DNA of 64,000 nucleotides from Serpula lacrymans var. lacrymans S7.9 (taxonomy: Eukaryota > Basidiomycota > Agaricomycetes > Boletales > Serpulaceae), in assembly GCF_000218685.1 (NCBI RefSeq), contig NW_006763299.1, forward strand, positions 802,061 to 866,060, written 5' to 3'. The translations under genes were made by a program, and so were the position numbers. Positions 8,640 through 20,564 of this stretch are shown one piece after another. The stretch's first letter is position 1; each line of letters begins with the position of its first letter. Under the pieces are notes generated by a model. The model was given only the letters and a program-made list of their open reading frames with translations. It was not told where the DNA came from and made no database searches.

Positions 8640-11570
8640 GGTTCGCCCAGTCCTAGACTTTTACTATACATGGACACTTTGTGCTAGGACCATTTTCAAT
8701 TATACATGGGATGATAAAAAATTCATTTACAATGATTGTAACACATGGCCAGACTTCTTATTAAGTATCCCGGCCCCAGATGCCGTCAGTATTGTCCTAG
8801 ACCACGTGCCTATCTCAATTCTTGAGGCAGCCAGATTCCATGGCCTTATACATTTAAGACCCAATGTTACCGTTGCAACCCACCTCACTATACACCTAAG
8901 TGTGGGGATGAAATACCAATTTGTCCAAGAATGAGACACTCACTTATTACTATCCGCATACAATGACTTAGAAGATTGCCTAAGATGGCAATTCTTCCAT
9001 GAATTAGCAGAAGGAGTGAACCCTAAAAAAGACGCTTATAACCCTGATTACAAGGTAGAACATGTTAGAACTACTGCTAAGTTATCATATTATGGCTACT
9101 GTTACGATAACACAATTTTCGGACCTTTCCTTTAATTTTCATTCTCCGCTTTAACCTTTTTACTATAGTTCACACTCCGTGCCATGTGGCACTTTCCTTT
9201 TTCGTTCTAACTCCACCTTCTCGCGCAGCGCTGCCTTTATTCTTCTTTTAAACACAAACTCTCTCATGCAGTGGAGCTGGTCACATGGGCTGCGCCCTCT
9301 GACACCATCAGCCACTGCTTTTATCAACTGTACAGTACACTGACGCAGTGGAGCTGGTCACACGGGCTGCGCCCTCTGACACCATCAGCCACCGCTTTTA
9401 TCAACTGTACAGTACATAGGTACACACACTCTGTATTAGTATAAATACCCCAATAGATCAAGGAGACTCCTCAGTGAGTCCTCCTGTTGTTAACCAACAA
9501 ACTCTCTGCAGCTTAAGGGGTAACCACACCCTCATCACTACCTTTATAGTGTGTTCTTGTGTGCGCCAGAGTAACTAACTCTTGGTTATTACAGCTACAT
9601 TAAGTGCAGCTTCGATATCAGAAGAAACATTGTGCAGAACACAATTCTCACCATGCCGGTCGAGACACATGGCGGAGATAGATCCAGAATAACCTTGGAT
9701 CCATGCATGGCCGAACTCGAACAATTCATGACCGATAATAACTATATGGTCACAATTACAGATAAAAATCTTGGAATAGCTGTTATTAGGAAAAACTGGT
9801 TCATAGAAAGATGTCTGTCACTGTTGTCCGACCCCGTTCAATATGCGGTCATAAGTCAAACTGAGGCAAACGTGATATTAAACAAACAATGCATACTCTT
9901 GCAAAAATGCAGCAGTATGGCGGGCGCAAGCTCATATGGAAAACAGCTGACACAGTTCTTCATTTCCCAGAAAATGCTGGCAGGCAGCATACATAAGATC
10001 CCGGAATTTTATGGCATCCCAAAGATCCATAAGACGCCGACCAAGATGCGGCCGATAATCCCCTGCTACAACACGATTCAGAACCCAGCTGCGAAGTATG
10101 TAAGCAAGATGCTTAAACCCGTGATTTCCGAATTAGAGACCATTCTAGTTTTGTCTAAACAAATGGCTATAGCACTTGATCATTTGGATACCAGACGCAG
10201 ATGAGTATATTTAGTGACGGGAGATATAGTGGCATACTATCCGTCCATTCCGGTGAAGTGATCTGAAGAGATTGTGTTGGAGTCATTCTTAGAACACTAC
10301 TTCAGCCGGACAGATCTCGGATTACTTGAATGGACTGAACTTAAAGCTTACCGGCTTTTTGAACGGTGCCTGCAACTGGCCCATTCAGAATTATTAACAC
10401 AATTTCAAGGAACAATTTACCGAGCACTCAAAGGCCTAGCAATGGGCGTTGCGAGTAGCCCCGGTGTTGCAAACCTGTTTGGTTGCTATTTTGAGACTTG
10501 GTCCGAACTCCTGCATGATCCGCGCGTACTTCTATACAAACGGTTCGTAGACAACTTGTTTGTTGTAGTTGAAGCAATGTCTGCTTTAGAAGCCCTTCAA
10601 CTTGCTCAAACTCTAAAATTTGAAGATTGTGTGATGAATTGGGAGTACCCTTCTACGTCTCAAGTATGTTAGATATGCAAATATACTTAGACTCTATCGG
10701 CGGAATCCGATGAAGACCTTATAGGAAGGCGAACAATTATCTCGAAAGAATTCCATGGATTTCCCACCACCCCTTAGACATGGAATGTGGGGCTGTTCTA
10801 GGAGAAATCTCACAGCTAGCTACCCTCTGTTCTCACAAGGATATGTTCCTGGAGAGCATGCAAGGACACTATCAACTGTATGTTGCTTGTGGCTACCCTG
10901 ATGGAGAGTTAAAGAAATGGCTCAATTTGGAAGAATTGAATAAGCAATGGTTAAACCCGCTATTAGTCCAGGATGACGACAACGCAGCGATGGACCCGCT
11001 TATAGTCCTGAAAAGCCAACTTAACCCCACGTGAAATTATTTTGACGCTAAAGAATTGCAGGCAGGCATTGTCGGCTATTAGCGTGAATATTGTAGAAAG
11101 TTCACAGCTGGTGATGTACTGTCACCAGGTTTCCCCATGTTTGTGCACCGGCCCGGTCACGATGATGTGGTGGTGCATAACTCGGTGTTAGTCTGTCTTG
11201 GTGAAGACCGTCCCCGCGCTGAGCAGGTTGAGACCGGCGGGTCGGAGGCTTCGGCTTCTGATCTAAAGGACCCCTTGCTTTTGCCAGTGGGTGGACCCCC
11301 CCTAGCGGCGTCTGAGCCCCCTGCACTCTCATCCTCTGACCGTTAGGTCATTGTGGATATGCAGAAACTCAAATTTGCAAACAATTCTTGTTGGCTTGTG
11401 TCAAGAAAGGTTACTGACAATCTTTTTAAGCGAGTCAAGAAATGAAAATGTGCCTTGCTTGATTGCGAAAAGCCAGTGCTGGTAGATTGGGATGCCTTAT
11501 GCGGTCAAAGACCGAATAGTGCAACCTTTCAAAAGTATGGAGATTGGCTGGGATTGAACTAAAAATAATA
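8640..11570 (+). pseudogene. Penelope-like (Coprina/Athena-type) reverse transcriptase
   Basis: Before the inserted LTR, one frame reads LSVGMKYQFVQE-stop, then NDLEDCLRWQF and NPDYKVEHVRTTAK. After it the same frame continues with TITDKNLGIAVI, FYGIPKIHKTPTKMRPIIP, NPAAKYVSKMLKP, VTGDIVAYYPSIP, LAMGVASSPGVANLFGC and YKRFVDNLFVV. The C-terminal part includes HYQLYVACGYP, LKSQLNPT and LVSRKVTDNLF to ~11410. The PKIHK..RPI motif is diagnostic of Penelope-like RTs. Damage includes in-frame TGA at ~8932, 10202 and 10259, further stops past 10670, and the catalytic DD changed to DN (FVDN). No GIY-YIG endonuclease was seen, as expected of Coprina/Athena types. The downstream end is approximate. Confidence 0.75.
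9100..9593 (+). repeat. Solo LTR, family A, with 5-bp target duplication
   Basis: The unit runs TGTTACGATAACAC...CTTGGTTATTACA. GCTAC lies immediately before (9095-9099) and after (9594-9598), a perfect 5-bp duplication. Removing the LTR and one GCTAC makes the Penelope-like frame continuous (GGC TAC ATT AAG). It holds a ~75-bp tandem duplication around 9267-9415 (CAGTGGAGCTGGTCACA... twice). A TATAAATA box lies at ~9441. Confidence 0.92.
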
Positions 11571-12229
11571 TATCCCACATCCGGTATTATCTCTGTACAT
11601 TCCAGTACTGACTTAGTAGCTATCTTTAGACACAAAAAGCCTGTAGGAACAACCCCGTAAGGGAACAATACTTGTTCTGAAATTGGGTGTAGATTCTAAA
11701 TTCTATCCACAGAATTAGACGATAACGTAAAGGATCCTGAGAGGGACCTTTGAACGGTGTACGCGGATTAAAACCCTGAATAAACCTATGATAAAATGTT
11801 TACGCATGGTACATATGTGCTTGCAGGTACACAATAATTTTAATGTTCGAAGTTTTTTCAGGACATACTGATGAAGTAAAACCCGCAGATGATCCGCTGC
11901 ATCTGAAATGTTTCATATTCGGACAGAGTTATGTGATCTCACACTAACCTAACCGTACATTATCACGCTAAGTCTATTCTTGGAATAATGACCTGATAAA
12001 GTCTGATTAGAGAACCTAACCAACTCTAACCTTATCTAACCGACCAAATCGCGCAAAGATTGGCATAAGAACCCAATCTATTATCGGCCAAACCTAAAAT
12101 AACCCTCTAGGGGGGCCCAACGTTTCTGGTGGAAGCTGATAAATGCCTGCGCACTCTTGAAAGGATGGTGGTGTTAGGCTGCCAAGTGACTGATAGAGTC
12201 GACTAGTTTACGTAACGCAAACTCACTAT
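11571..12229. other. Unassigned stretch with CTAACC-rich patch
   Basis: No convincing gene was found. Around 11940-12035 the motif CTAACC or CCTAAC recurs several times at irregular spacing. It resembles degenerate telomere-like sequence only weakly. Confidence 0.3.
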
Positions 12230-12795
12230 CCTCGCCCAATTTAGTAGGGTTGATTGGAATATCCCCCCAGCTATTGCGTCCATGGGCTAAGTGTGGAATT
12301 GCCCACATCGGTTGCACTTGCAATCGGAGCAAACCTTCCGACCCAAAAAGGGAAGGCAGGTGTTTTGGCAATAAGGCGTATGGTATTCATAGTTTCAGAT
12401 ATGGACTTTGATTTTAGTTTAGGGGCGAAGGCAATACTGTCCCCCGGCAAATTAAGGACAAGCAAAATCAAGATACCCAAACGGTTATCTACCCCCGGCG
12501 CCTACATAAACTGGACTGGTAGATAAGATAAGAATTAGATCTAATCAGTGCAGATCAAGAGCAAGTGTTAAAGCACGTCCGGCGAATAAGGCCGAGTACC
12601 AATACTTTAGCACCCAGCAACCCTGGACCGTGGCATGTGACCAAATAGATGCACGCTTATGGAATGTTCAAGAAGGAATGGCGCGTGATTATGCACATGA
12701 CTTGAGATATATATGCGATTGGTCCACACCTTATGGCGTGATCATGGCACCTTCTACTGTGGATGAGTCATTACTTACCTCCAGCCAATAGCATT
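12230..12795 (+). pseudogene. Decayed ORF of unknown family
   Basis: Two adjoining open segments in different frames look protein-like. 12254-12526 contains LSVELPTSVALAIGANLP, MDFDFSLGAKAILSPGKL and STPGAYINWTG. 12575-12790 contains EYQYFSTQQPWTVACDQI, WNVQEGMARDYAHDLRYI and STPYGVIMAPSTVDESLL and has no start codon. Together they suggest one frameshifted gene, possibly part of a mobile element. I cannot name the family. Confidence 0.35.
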
Positions 12796-12940
12796 AACAA
12801 CGCTTAATTGGTCATATTTGGAGATAGGTCTTTAGAATTCTATAGTGAGTTTTCAGCTTTGTAATTGATTTACATCATTGCTGACAAAAGAAATGTATCT
12901 TTTCATTTAATCACTCACTCTAAAAATTGTATTAAACATA

Positions 12941-13486
12941 TGTTACAAAATGGTATTAATTGGCACTGAAGAAACGTACATCAAAATTGGTGTAGGACTT
13001 CAACTTTTTGGAGTCCCCAATCTGCCAATACCTCAAACGCCTCAAGCCCAACTAAGTATTTTTTTACTTCCCCAGTGTAGGGATGGCAGTGGCAGTCATG
13101 ATAGCATTTTTGGACTTATTTTCACTTTTTCTATTTTTCTTATTTTCAGACTTTGTGCCACATAGCACTTACTATATGGGAATATTGCATAAGCTGGACA
13201 TATGGTGAAATCACATAATTGATCACATGACTGGTCACATGACATGACATCATATAGAATATGATAAAACAATATAAATATTTATATTCACTGTACAGTA
13301 TCACATGTGTCTTAGTATATATATACCCTTGCAATAGATGGAGACTCCTCAGTGAATCCTCCTGTTGAATATCATTAACTTACTTGTTCCTACCATCTGA
13401 GTCTACCAACTCTATCATCCCTTTATCATTATCTCCTTGAGTTTTTGTGTATGTACCAGAGTCTACAAACTTTGGGTATTGTTACA
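12941..13486 (+). repeat. Degenerate LTR related to families A/B
   Basis: It ends TTTGGGTATTGTTACA and contains the family landmarks CACATGACTGGTCACATGAC, TATATATATACCC and GGAGACTCCTCAGTGAATCCTCCTGTTG. The start at TGTTACAAAATGG is tentative. Confidence 0.5.
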
Positions 13487-14402
13487 TTCCAAATGCTCCC
13501 AATGTTCCTGACCTTCTTTTGTAAGCCTTGCACAAGGCATCTGATTAGAGTGTGAGATATGCTTCTACAGTACTAACATCTCGCTCAAAGATTTCTATCA
13601 ATGTATGCAGGGTTTTTATCTTTATTTATTTAATTTATTTATTTATTTTAATCCATTTATAGTCTATTGAAGTCTGTTATATCCTATTGTAAACTTTTAC
13701 ACATTGTGCTAAATGGGCTAGTGCATGCATAACTATCCAAAATTGAGCTACATTGGCCAGATATGGCCATGAGTGTTTTTTATAATAAAATAATGCATTC
13801 CTTCCTTCCTTCACTAACAATAAGATTCTACTCACTCAAGTCCAATTCCTTAGCTCCCTTTGGCCTTGACTTACATAGTCCCATACAACCCCACAATGCA
13901 AATATTGGCACAAATCCAAACCTCAGTTTCCTTGAATTGTCCCTCCCTATTGCAACTCCAACAGACCCCTAATTAATGGTTTACTAGTGCAGGGTAGTAT
14001 TTGCTAATAAGGATTATGATTCTGTAGAGGAATTTCTCAGTACTGTAGAAACAAACTGAGGTGTCAAATATTCAGAGAGTGAGACAATAGATATTGTGGG
14101 AAATTCCAAAGAATAAAAAAAGAAGGAGTTTCATGTGGTAACTAAAAAAATAATATGTATAGTGATACTGGCCACGTCTCAACTCTGTGAGCATAGCCTA
14201 TTATTCTAACATTTGCACCAACAGACACTGGGTGATTGATAATAAGGATACCATTTTCCCACAGATTGGGTGGCACATCAGAATAACGACCAGGGTGGTG
14301 GCTGGTGGTTGGGTGTATAGGTTGGTATGAGAGTGATTGTACATGGAAGTGTCCTCAATGAAAGAAGTTGGAAAGGGAGTGTATGTTAATAGACATGGGC
14401 AT
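13487..14402. other. Unassigned AT-rich stretch
   Basis: No gene was recognised. A TTTA/ATTT microsatellite occupies ~13621-13656. Confidence 0.5.
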
Positions 14403-16019
14403 TGTCATGCACTAAAGTTGATTGGTATCATGGACAGGTGTCAAAAATGAAGTAAATATTCAAAAGACTTGCCTTTGCGCTACACAGGCACAGTGCCACG
14501 TGGAATAGTAATTAATATTGCCTTTTTTAAACTTGTGGCTGATTAGCACCACCTCTATTAGGTAATCCAGTCACGCTCACCTTTGCTTTTCCATTCAGTA
14601 CTTTCCGTGTTTCAGCATTTTAGTAAATTTCCACGTTGCCACTGGCTACATATTGTGCCCTCACTTTTGTCGTTCTCCCTTATTTTTTTCTTTACTTAGT
14701 CCCACCATGGGACCCTTACTCTCTTTTTTATTCTCACCTGACTGCCGCTTCTGGATCCCCATTTTAGTTCATTTCCTTGTCACCTCCACCCTCCTCCTAC
14801 TCGCCTTCTTTGCTCCCCCACCATACCTGATGTCACCACTCTCCATCCACTTCCATTGCCAATCTGTTGACCACTACGTGCCACTGCTGCAAAGCCCCGG
14901 CGGCCGGTCCAAATTGGGCAACAGGTCCATCTTCATGACATCAATCTTCCATTGTATACTATTGAATCATTGGTCGCTCGTCTCGCCTGGTTGAAGTGTG
15001 GGTGGGTAGTTTTTGAGCTGGAGAAGGTTAATCCCCTTGTGTTGCCTATGTACATTGCTGTCCCATTCACTTGGGTACATTTATCCTTTGTCCATCGTCT
15101 TCAAACTGTCGGATTTGGACTAGGTGGTGGACCGGTGGCTCTAATTTTTTTTTCAGCAGAACATTCATTTACCGTGCAATTAATTTTGATCTTTGAATCA
15201 TTTTTATGGACACATATTTTTTTAGAATGCCTGACTGACAATAAAGGAACTGTGTTGATACTGATAGTGTTTTGCCTTGTCCTTTTTTTTACTGCATCTT
15301 GCCATGACATCATGATTTTCCTGCTCTCTTTTTGCTATTGGACTTTACTTTATGGCTGTACAAACCTGTGACATTACTCACAGCATTCATTGTTCTATCT
15401 CTTTTTTTTCCTTTTTTTGACAATCTTATCCTGAACTACCTACGCAGGATTCGTCAGCATACATTCTTTCCTTCATTTTCTTTCTCATTCTTTTTGCACA
15501 CCCATACTGTGCATAGCCTACCTTTTTTTTACTATATAAACCCCTGTATTTTACCTTGTAAAAAAAACAAGAACTCCAATCCAGACTTCTTCTCTAATCT
15601 CAAGTTCACTACTCTGCTACTTGTGATCTAGTGTGGTCACAACACTTCCCACTGCTACCACTGTTAATTGCTGTCATTATCACTCGCCACTTTTGAAGTC
15701 ATTGTTACCCCTTTCAATCAGAGTCCTTCTGAGCACTACAGTCTGTGCGTCAGGAGCCTGCTATCACTGGAAACTTCATTATCTCATCATTCTCAAACCT
15801 ACCTTGTGCTACAATTAGCAAGGTAGTGCTTGTCCATACCTGTCACAAAGCCCCTATCTTTATCTTCTAATTATCCTTCCTCCTCAAAACCCACACCCAT
15901 ATATCTCTGGGTTTTACTTTGAAGGATTGTTATACATACCACCCCACAAACAACCAGAACACCCACTGTTCTAGGAGGCAAAGCCCATAAACAAGTTCCG
16001 TGAAATCTGGGAGGATTGG
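14403..16019 (+). mobile_element. 1.8-kb TG...CA element, copy 4 (truncated)
   Basis: It starts TGTCATGCACTAAAG and stays colinear with the other copies through the TATA box (ACTATATAAACCCC, ~15530) and the U5-like part to GAATCTGGGAGGATT-type sequence at ~16019. The last ~75 bp and the CA end are missing. The 245-codon frame is broken: its parts lie at 14653-14994 and 14952-15100. The 3' end of the ORF has a deletion, because sequence joins at CTTCAAACTGTCGGATTTGG (~15098), skipping the part that encodes THLFQIGTTPLPPSF in other copies. Confidence 0.65.
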
Positions 16020-16140
16020 ATGTTATACAAGAACTGGGCTATCTTTAGCCACTTGGCCTAATCCATCCGCCTATTATTAATAAATATCCAGAGATATTGC
16101 TTCAACTCCTGATTGAGTCTCTCCATCTGTTTGCAGGTAG

Positions 16141-16501
16141 TCTGACAACACCAACAAAACACAGTCTTGGGGCACTGGAGCACAATGAAAACAACGCTCA
16201 AAAGAAGAGGAAGAGGTGGGAGTGGTTACCCATTAGGTTTCAACAAGTTAGTTGTTGGTAGACAACAGGAGGACTCGCTGAATCCTTCCCGATGTATTGC
16301 TCCTGTATATATACTAAAATACATGAGGTACTGTATAGTTGTAAATAAAGTTTAAAGTTCGATGTCTAGCATGTGACTATGAAAAGTCCAAAAATGTAAA
16401 GTAAAGTAAATGGTCACATGATCAGTCATGTGACTTGGAAAATAAAAAGTAAAAGTACAAAAAGCGAAGCGTAAGTAGGTGCTGGTATGTCAATTGTAAC
16501 A
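16141..16501 (-). repeat. LTR, family B
   Basis: The plus-strand text runs TCTGACAACACC...CAATTGTAACA, the reverse of family B (TGTTACAATTGACATACC...). Internal landmarks are GGAGGACTCGCTGAATCC and GTAAATAAAGTTTAAAG. It follows the truncated 1.8-kb element and has no associated coding region. Confidence 0.6.
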
Positions 16502-18034
16502 GGTAAAATGCTGTTGACACCCCAGTCTTGATGTTATATGGTTGCTAATCAAATTCTTCAACAAATGGAAAAACAGATTCTGATTTTAGGTTCTGATATG
16601 TATGTCACACTGATTCTACGACACAATTAGAATATGTTGTATGATTTGTTTATGATACACAGCAACAAAATATATCGTGAATTTGGGGAGAAAAATGATT
16701 CGCAATAAGCTCGACCCAATTTGTACGATGTACATAATGATGAAAATATTCAAGATATTTATATAGATTTTGCACCCTGACCATATTTTAGTACAAACTA
16801 TGACTTTGTATAGAGATTTTTGTAGACGGAAAAACCAGGAATTAAAGGGAACACATATGCAGGATCAGGAAACTTGCCAAACTCTAATACTAAGGCAAAT
16901 TAAGTACTTGGATAAGCTAATCCAACAAAGGCAAGCACATAGGCTGCATTTGTCGCTGTATCTTATGGAGTGGTCCGCTGACTGGCCCGATCAGTAGCCC
17001 ATTGAAGGGGGCAATGAGAGGCAACAGGAGGCCGATCATAGGGCCATCGGTTAACGAGATCAGTACCTATGGTCAAAATCAGTTGGGACATTGTCATTTA
17101 ACTACTCAGACAAAGTAGGATACAACTATTTCTCCAACTTTTCCTGCATCTATTAGTCTCTGTTAGCATGTACAATGCAACAAAAAAATGATATGGATTT
17201 ACATTCATGGACATTCACCTTTAGCTCATTGAAGAGAGAAGTGGATGTCACATATGAGCTGAGGAGGTTCATCATTACAAAACTAAGTACAACAAGGGCA
17301 ATATTTTGTATTGTTGGCGTTGGTGGGTGTTTTGCAGGTGGCTGTTTGGTGGGTTGACGGCGTGTACACTGTTTCTTACGCCCATTGTTGCCATCGTCAG
17401 GACTATCATCACTAGAAATATCATCCTAGCAAGCAAGCAGTGAGAGTTGACAAATGATGAATAAAAATATATAGTTTATTTCAATAGCCCGCTGTTGCAG
17501 CCATATAATAATGTCACAAGCATCGCGACCAGGGGCACCAGTGGCAATAATACATCCACCATTGCAGTAACAAGTCTATAAGCGAAGCAAACCTATAACC
17601 AATATACTGAGTTGAATAAGTAACATACATCCACAGTCTGGATGTTCTCTCTTGCTGAGTAAAAATCAGCACATAACAATGTGTGTGCGGTACTACAATG
17701 TACTGCTATTGTTGTGAGATAAACAAGCTAGAAACTTCCCAGAGCTAAAGCAAAACAATTGAGCAAAGCCATTGTCACCTCTGCAGACAATCCATCCCTC
17801 CTGTGGTACAATTGCAACTTGAAGTGGGACATTAACAATGATAGTGTGAGGGGAAGAAAGGATACGCTCCATCCTTGGAAGCTTATATCTGTCAAGACCG
17901 CTCAATAGGTTTGACACTACCAGATACTGGCCGTCAATTGCAGAATGGCCACTGTCACAAGGCTTAGTGTGAAAATTGCTCCAGCTGATACACATATATT
18001 TGAGTAGGGATTTGCTTCGACCATTGTAAACTCC
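16502..18034. other. Unassigned stretch
   Basis: No gene was identified. On the minus strand ~17440-17175 is open and reads DDISSDDSPDDGNNGRKK followed by a Pro/Thr-rich and then hydrophobic part. On the plus strand 16770-16997 is a 75-codon frame. Neither has a recognisable domain. The stretch may be old transposon sequence. Confidence 0.35.
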
Positions 18035-19076
18035 AGGGCAGCAATATATTCTGCTTCAGTGGTGGACAGAGCAACAATGTTCTGAAGCTTGGAGCTCCAG
18101 GAGACAGCACCAGATCCCATCTTGACAATGTAAGCACCAGTAGAACGACCAGAGTCCTTGTCACCACCATGATCAGCATCAGAGAAAGTGGTGAAGAGTT
18201 CAGTGGAATTGGGATCAGGACCAAGGACAAGGGAGTGGTCAAGGGTGCCTTGCAAGTAGCGGAACAAGTGCTTGACAGCGCTCCAATGAGTGAGACCAGG
18301 ATTAGAGTTATATCTGGCAAGGACTCCAACAGTGTAGGCAATGTCAGGACGAGTGGTGGTGGCCAAATACATCAGAGCACCAACAGCAGCAAGGTAGGGA
18401 ATGTCCTTCATCATAGCAGTATCACTGGATGTCTTGGGAGACATGTCCTTGGTGAGGCGCAAACCAGGATCCATGGGAGTGGACACAGGTTTGCAGTCCT
18501 TCATGCCAAAGCACTCCAGAATGTCCAGAGTGTACTGATGTTGGGATAAAGATATAGTGCGATTGCTGAGGTCTCTGGTGATGGAAATGCCAAGTAGGTA
18601 AGAAGTAGGGCCAAGATCACAAAGCTTGAAGTGCTGGGAGAGATCCTTGACAGCTTGGTCAAGTGCAGAAGTGAAAGTGGATGCCAATGTCATATCATCA
18701 ACAAAGACAGGCAGGATAATGCGCACATCAGCTCTGTTGAAGACCCTAATGGAATCCGTCTGGCCGATGCATGTAGACCTTGACATCCATGACTCCATTA
18801 AGGAATGCATGGGAAATGTCAATGGAGCGCAAATGGAGGTTGTGGATGGCTGCAATAGCAAGGACAACTCTGATGGAGGATATGCGGACAGTGGGTGCAA
18901 ATATTTCAAGAAAGTCAAAGCCAGGACACTGGTTATAGCCTTTGGCCACATATCTGGCCTTGTAGCGCTCAACAGTGCCATCTGAGTTGTGCTTGATCTT
19001 GAACACCCACTTACCACCAATAGCCTTGACTCCAGGAGGTAGTTCCACTAGTGACCAGGTACCATTGTGCTCATGA
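18035..19076 (-). pseudogene. Inverted Ty1/Copia pol fragment (RT-RNase H)
   Basis: On the minus strand from 19076 the text matches 23309-24480 of the complete Copia element, from the reverse-transcriptase start (WSLVELPPGVKAIGGKW) through LPVFVDDMTLAS to the RNase H part (DADHGGDKDSGRS, ALSTTEAEYIAA). About 150 bp are deleted after YMHRPDGF (near 18755), removing LDKAIYGTKQGG and shifting frame. Similarity ends near 18035. The upstream half and LTRs are absent. The fragment abuts the 5' LTR of the complete element at 19077, head to head. Confidence 0.9.
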
Positions 19077-19396
19077 TGTTAGTTTTGGTGATTCTGCACC
19101 TTTGTGCTACCTCTATATTTTCATTCCTTTCTCTATCTATCCCTCTACCATTCAGTATTGATTGTGTTCTCTATTATTTCGCCTTTGTGGCTGCTTTGTT
19201 TACCTTTGTTTACAAAACATCGGACAGTACTGCAGAGTCCAATGCTTCCTATTCTCTGATTACTCACATTGGACTCTAGGTACTGTATACCTGTCATACT
19301 CTCTAATAATATAGTTACTCACATTGGACTCTAGTTCCAGTCCCTGATTGCTCTCAGCAAGTGGCTAGACACTTCCTTCAAGCTTTGTTCTCAATA
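19077..19396 (+). repeat. Copia 5' LTR
   Basis: It begins TGTTAGTTTTGG and ends GTTCTCAATA next to the primer binding site. The related copies are 4507-4824, 24830-25216 and 52729-53041. Confidence 0.9.
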
Positions 19397-19410
19397 GGTT
19401 ATGAGCCCTG
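19397..19410 (+). promoter_or_regulatory. Primer binding site, half-tRNA type
   Basis: GGTTATGAGCCCTG is exactly complementary to the anticodon arm of a fungal initiator tRNA-Met (CAGGGCTCATAACC). It therefore pairs internally rather than with the tRNA 3' end. Drosophila copia is known to use a cleaved initiator tRNA half in this way. Confidence 0.75.
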
Positions 19411-20564
19411 TGCTCTAGCCATCTTCCTGACCTCATATCTCACCATCCAAGCGTCCTACTGCTTATCCATCGTAACCATCGTCTTCTGGGACTCCTATTA
19501 TCCCATCCATCACCTCTCAGATTACTCTGATCTCATCCTGATCTCCAACAACAACTCCTTGTTGCAAGTTACCCCCATTTTGGACGCTTTTTTGGTCTTA
19601 TCTGCATCATATCTCATCCAATCCTTATCTGATTGTCCCCAAACTTCTACCATCGTCTTCTACGGCCTAAATAACCCTAGGAGACCTGTCAGAGCGGTTG
19701 GATTTGAGCTGGATCCTTCTGTGAGCCTTCATCATCATTTGATCACCTTTTGGCCCCCTACTCCATATCTCCACATCCTGTGCTCGGATCTTGGCCCTAT
19801 TTGAGCCATCTAGTACCCTATACTATCGCACTCTACACCCTCAATTTGGGGGCAATCCATCCACTCCATCACCCTCTGTGAAGTTCGCATTTTTGGCACT
19901 TTCACCCCTATTGCACCCCTATTGCATATCTCCACATCCTGTGCTTCACTTGTTGTGATATTTGGGCCATCTATTGCTCTATATAAATGTTCCATATACC
20001 TCTGATTAGGGGGCAATCCATCCATCCTATCTGTCTCTGCATCATTTTCGACTTTTTGCCCTATTTTTCGCTTTTTGGCATATCTGGTGTGTGCATAAAG
20101 CTCCAATCTTCTCTGCTCTGTCCATTATCAGATAGAACAAGCCTATAGACTGTGAAGCTCGCCTGCATTGCCTCAGTTTGCTGTTGCCTAGAGCCTCTCT
20201 CAGTCTGCGGTGTTTGGGGAGCTTAAGTCACTTTGTTGACTCATATACAAGCCCTATTAACCAACACTGTCTCGAGGCGATTTCTCTGTTAATATCAGTG
20301 TGGTATTGAAAGGGGAACACAGGCGTAACCCTGTAGCAGCACTAGGAAGCCTTAGCACCCTCCTGGATCGCTTTTGGACGCTTTTTGGACCCTATTTGGA
20401 CCTATCCTTGCACTTTCTGACCCTCTCCATATCCTCTCCATACCACCTCACCATCTTATCTGCCTGCCTCCTACTGTTGCCCATCGCCTTTGCCACTGTT
20501 TCATCGCCTATAGCCGTCTCCTACATCATTTATCTTTGCTCTATCGTCTTATACAACACCCATC
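19411..20564 (+). other. Copia leader with 161-bp imperfect tandem repeat
   Basis: This long untranslated leader lies between primer site and Gag start. CATATCTCCACATCCTGTGCT at 19764 recurs at 19925, and GGGGGCAATCCATCCA at 19848 recurs at 20009. Both pairs are offset by exactly 161 bp, so two imperfect repeat units span about 19750-20070. A 147-codon frame at 19361-19804 has no recognised motif and starts inside the LTR. Confidence 0.7.

Noticed and set aside
11940..12040. CTAACC-rich patch as a telomere-like array linked to the Penelope-like element
   Set aside because: Copies are few, irregularly spaced and not TTAGGG-like on either strand; chance in AT-rich DNA is enough.
19361..19804. 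147-aa ORF in the Copia leader as an extra gene
   Set aside because: It begins inside the LTR, lacks any motif and does not continue through the second repeat unit.
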